Positions 62,110 through 64,000 of a DNA stretch of 64,000 nucleotides are shown piece after piece. The notes under the pieces were generated by a model, which worked only from the letters and a program-made list of their open reading frames with translations, made no database searches and was not told the DNA's origin. The position numbers were made by a program, and so were the translations under genes. Origin of the DNA: Limosilactobacillus caecicola (GTDB lineage: Bacteria > Bacillota > Bacilli > Lactobacillales > Lactobacillaceae); the NCBI RefSeq assembly GCF_943192935.1, contig NZ_CALPCI010000004.1, forward strand, positions 62,001 to 126,000. The letters run 5' to 3'. How positions within the stretch are numbered: position 1 is the first letter of the stretch; every line of letters starts with the position of its first letter.

Positions 62110-62651
62110 TGACATTAGTAAAGCAAATTCAAGTAGAAATCGATGAAGTGTTAGAACTAGTTGATGAACAACAACTAGACAATGTAGAACCACTATTAAC
62201 TAAAGACAAACGAATTTTTGTGCTTGGTGCAGGTCGTTCTGGTTTGATGGCACGAGCCTTCGCAATGCGGTTAATGCACATTGGTTATCAACCATACGTG
62301 ATTGGTGAAACCATTACTCCATCCGTCCAAGCCGGTGATGTCCTGGTAGCCGTTTCTGGATCTGGTAATACTAAGAGTATCGTCGAATTAGCAGAAAAAG
62401 CAAAAGATAGTGGCGCAACTGTCATCGGTGTGACCAGCAATAAAGAATCCAAGTTAGGCCAGTTAGCAAAACAAGTGATTATTGTCCCGGGTGCTACTAA
62501 AGCTGGTGACGGTGTGAAATCAATTCAGTTGTTAAGTACCCTCTTTGATCAAACCGTTCACATCACTTTAGATGTTCTATGCCTGAAGCTTAGTCGGCGC
62601 GACCATACATCAAACGCTGCTGCCGCTCATGCGCACAGTAATATGGAATAA
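62109..62651 (+). CDS. hxlB: 6-phospho-3-hexuloisomerase (SIS domain)
   Basis: This 180-residue cytoplasmic SIS-domain isomerase converts 3-hexulose-6-phosphate to fructose-6-phosphate. The HxlB pattern is strong: IFVLGAGRSGLMARAFAMRL, MHIGYQPYVIGETITPSVQA, GDVLVAVSGSGNTKSIVELA and the TLFDQTVHITLDVLCLKL helix near the end. The His/Ala-rich end (AAAAHAHSNME) is odd. The start overlaps the HPS stop by one base. PHI next to an HPS-family barrel is the ribulose monophosphate pair, but the upstream kinase and transporter suggest catabolism rather than formaldehyde fixation. Confidence 0.92.
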   Translation: MTLVKQIQVEIDEVLELVDEQQLDNVEPLLTKDKRIFVLGAGRSGLMARAFAMRLMHIGYQPYVIGETITPSVQAGDVLVAVSGSGNTKSIVELAEKAKDSGATVIGVTSNKESKLGQLAKQVIIVPGATKAGDGVKSIQLLSTLFDQTVHITLDVLCLKLSRRDHTSNAAAAHAHSNME

Positions 62652-62656
62652 AACAA

Positions 62657-62698
62657 AAAATATCGGTGCAAAATCAACTGATTTTGCGCCGATATTTT
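62657..62698 (+). terminator. operon terminator
   Basis: AAATATCGGTGCAAAATCA pairs with TGATTTTGCGCCGATATTT (one G-T), about 19 base pairs with a short loop, followed by TATTTG. It ends the six-gene transcript. Confidence 0.88.
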
Positions 62699-62897
62699 AT
62701 TTGTAACACCGAAAAAACACCCAAGAATCGAATGACTCTTAGATGTTCTTTACTAATAATCAATAGTATTTGACCAATTTATTCTAACCTCTTCATTGAT
62801 TCGAAGGAGGCTTGAATAAATTATCTTATAAGGAACCTTAAGCTAAAATCACTTGGCATAACAGATCCTAATTGTGAAGTCATTATTCGTCCTGCCA

Positions 62898-63620
62898 TTA
62901 TTTAAGCTTAATTTTTGTTAACACAGCCAATTTCTCACACAAGGCATCTTGAAACCTTTCGTCATCTACCCGTTGATCATACTTTTCAGGTTGACGATGA
63001 TAATAACAATTTCCAGATTTTTGCGCTGCTGGGTCATCACTCTGACTCAACCAAACTTGACCTAAATAGCCTTCCTCCAAATCATCATTAGCCATACTAC
63101 CACCCATCCTTGTCGGCACCCATCCAGGGTCAACGGCATTGACAGCAGTATTATCAAAGGACCGGGCTACCTTTTTCATTAACAACATTACAGCTAGTTT
63201 AGAACTAGAGTAATCAAGGCTATTTTCTATATGGTCAATCTCTAATTGAGATCCAATATGCATTCCTGAAGCAACGTAAATTAATCGCTGTGGTTGCTTG
63301 ATTAAACAAGTTAATACATATGGTGCTGCAACGTTAACTCGGTAAGTTAAATTAGCGTCACTGGTATAAACACCGGCATTCTGGATAATTGCATCCATTT
63401 TCCCCCAAGAATTTACTTGTTGGGCAATTTGTTTCACTTCTTCAGGCTTACTAAGGTCACCAACCGCGATTCCTTTAATACCTGGTAATTGTTCCCTTAA
63501 TTCAACTGCTTTAGCATGGTTTCTAGCATGAAGATAGACTTCATTACCATCTTCAATTAACTTCTTGCCAGCTAAATATCCCAGGCCGGTAGTTGAACCC
63601 GTAATAAAAATCTTCTTCAT
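62898..63620 (-). CDS. short-chain dehydrogenase/reductase
   Basis: This 240-residue NAD(P)-dependent oxidoreductase has the Rossmann motif FITGSTTGLGYLAGKKL (GxxxGxG), the NAG motif QNAGVYTS, and the catalytic Tyr and Lys in DYSSSKLAVML with Ser in YVASGMHIGS. VDPGWVPTRMGGSM is the substrate-loop region. It follows a small cyclophilin-like gene by four bases, so they are co-transcribed from beyond the window. The substrate is unknown. Confidence 0.88.
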   Translation of the reverse strand: MKKIFITGSTTGLGYLAGKKLIEDGNEVYLHARNHAKAVELREQLPGIKGIAVGDLSKPEEVKQIAQQVNSWGKMDAIIQNAGVYTSDANLTYRVNVAAPYVLTCLIKQPQRLIYVASGMHIGSQLEIDHIENSLDYSSSKLAVMLLMKKVARSFDNTAVNAVDPGWVPTRMGGSMANDDLEEGYLGQVWLSQSDDPAAQKSGNCYYHRQPEKYDQRVDDERFQDALCEKLAVLTKIKLK

Positions 63621-63624
63621 CTTT

Positions 63625-63972
63625 TCACCCTAACTTGATCTCAAAACTTCCGCTGGTATTTGTTAACTGCTGTAATTTATGAGAACTGATTTCAACAGTT
63701 CCCAGATCAACCTCATTAAAAATATCATGATGATTTTGACAAACTAATACCAAAGAATGATATTCCAAACAATATTTTAATTGCCCTGCAATGGCTTTTT
63801 TACTAGTAGCGGATTTATCATAACCCAACTCACCAACTGAACCATAAATTTCAAGATTGGAAAAGGGCTGGTAATCACTCTGAATTGGTAAACACTTCAC
63901 TAAGTTTTGAGCCGTTTGATTATTCTTTAAGGTAATTACATAGTCCTGATCGTCAATTACAAGTTTGAACAT
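63625..63972 (-). CDS. small protein, possibly cyclophilin-like fold
   Basis: This 115-residue protein without signal or membrane segment has strand-rich character: MFKLVIDDQDYVITLKNNQT, LPIQSDYQPFSNLEIYGSVG and VDLGTVEISSHKLQQL. The opening pattern and the CLPIQS position resemble the bacterial cyclophilin-like (DUF) group often found with oxidoreductases, but the match is weak. Its ATG overlaps the upstream gene's TAA (TAATG), so it is coupled to that gene, and the SDR gene follows four bases on. Its frame also stays open to the window edge. Confidence 0.55.
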   Translation of the reverse strand: MFKLVIDDQDYVITLKNNQTAQNLVKCLPIQSDYQPFSNLEIYGSVGELGYDKSATSKKAIAGQLKYCLEYHSLVLVCQNHHDIFNEVDLGTVEISSHKLQQLTNTSGSFEIKLG

Positions 63973-64000
63973 TAGCGAACCTTCAACCCGTTTAATTGCT
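63972..64000 (-). CDS. 3' end of an upstream minus-strand gene (partial)
   Basis: The last bases give QLNGLKVR then TAA, whose final A begins the ATG of the next gene. This TAATG junction suggests an operon with the small protein and the SDR. Too little is visible to name the product. Confidence 0.35.

Noticed and set aside
62700-62897. Possible regulatory RNA between the operon terminator and the SDR gene
   Set aside because: AT-rich with no conserved leader motif or strong hairpin beyond the terminator.

Overview
The window looks like a chromosomal segment of a heterofermentative lactobacillus, most likely Limosilactobacillus (L. fermentum / L. reuteri / L. mucosae group). The evidence is the family content read from the protein sequences: LPQTG sortase-anchored surface proteins with mucus-binding and SEC10/PgrA domains, a DUF4767-type lipoprotein, a D-lactate dehydrogenase, two T-box leaders, strong AGGAGG ribosome binding sites, CcpA-type cre sites and moderate GC content. 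The genus call is an inference; no search could be run.

Region by region. (1) 1-15.9 kb is accessory and cell-surface DNA, mostly on the minus strand: the end of a nitrate/sulfonate-type ABC ATPase, a two-domain lipoprotein, a YSIRK mucus-binding LPQTG protein, remnants of an ABC ATPase and of a small phage-like gene, two small exported proteins, and two tandem SEC10/PgrA paralogues, of which the upstream copy (10273-13355) is broken by one missing base. Next come an XRE regulator, a convergent Fst-type type I toxin-antitoxin locus, and a 5'-truncated AlbA/Schlafen-like gene lying against the 3' end of guaA. (2) 16-32.5 kb is conserved housekeeping: guaA, a small alarmone synthetase with a two-component system, coaA, a GNAT enzyme, an LtaS-type lipoteichoic acid synthase, HelD-type helicase, DedA protein, phosphatase, hflX, D-LDH, a DapE-like deacylase and an orphan solute-binding lipoprotein. 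(3) 32.7-45.7 kb holds transport and sugar genes: TetR with a YhgE/Pip exporter, galM under a perfect cre site, a glycerate permease/kinase pair, a DUF1275 protein, a divergent triosephosphate isomerase paralogue, DegV, a T-box-controlled NhaC-type transporter with a coupled leader ORF, and a CynX/NimT permease. (4) 46-49.1 kb is a methionine/AI-2 operon under a Met T-box: MetE-like methyltransferase, luxS and a MetQ-like protein. (5) 49.1-56.7 kb holds a drug exporter and LysR, an NADH-azoreductase/MarR/membrane-protein operon with paired operators, and argGH. (6) 56.9-62.7 kb is a catabolic operon: a LacI regulator divergent from an unknown 85-aa protein, a TIM-barrel isomerase, a GntP/CitMHS-like permease, a PfkB kinase, a hexulose-phosphate-synthase-family protein and a phosphohexuloisomerase. 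(7) The window ends in an SDR oxidoreductase and a small protein transcribed from upstream of the window edge.

The most promising new system is the 58.1-62.7 kb operon. It couples uptake, isomerisation, phosphorylation, a KGPDC/HPS-type decarboxylase or aldolase and a 3-hexulose-6-phosphate isomerase to a palindromic LacI operator, a second operator inside the promoter and a perfect cre site. The set implies an unassigned sugar or sugar-acid route to fructose-6-phosphate or pentulose-5-phosphate. Also worth checking are the Fst-type toxin locus, the leader peptide coupled to the T-box transporter, the divergent Tpi paralogue, the frameshifted SEC10 paralogue, and the convergent operon/argH pair whose overlapping stop codons sit in the loop of their shared terminator.
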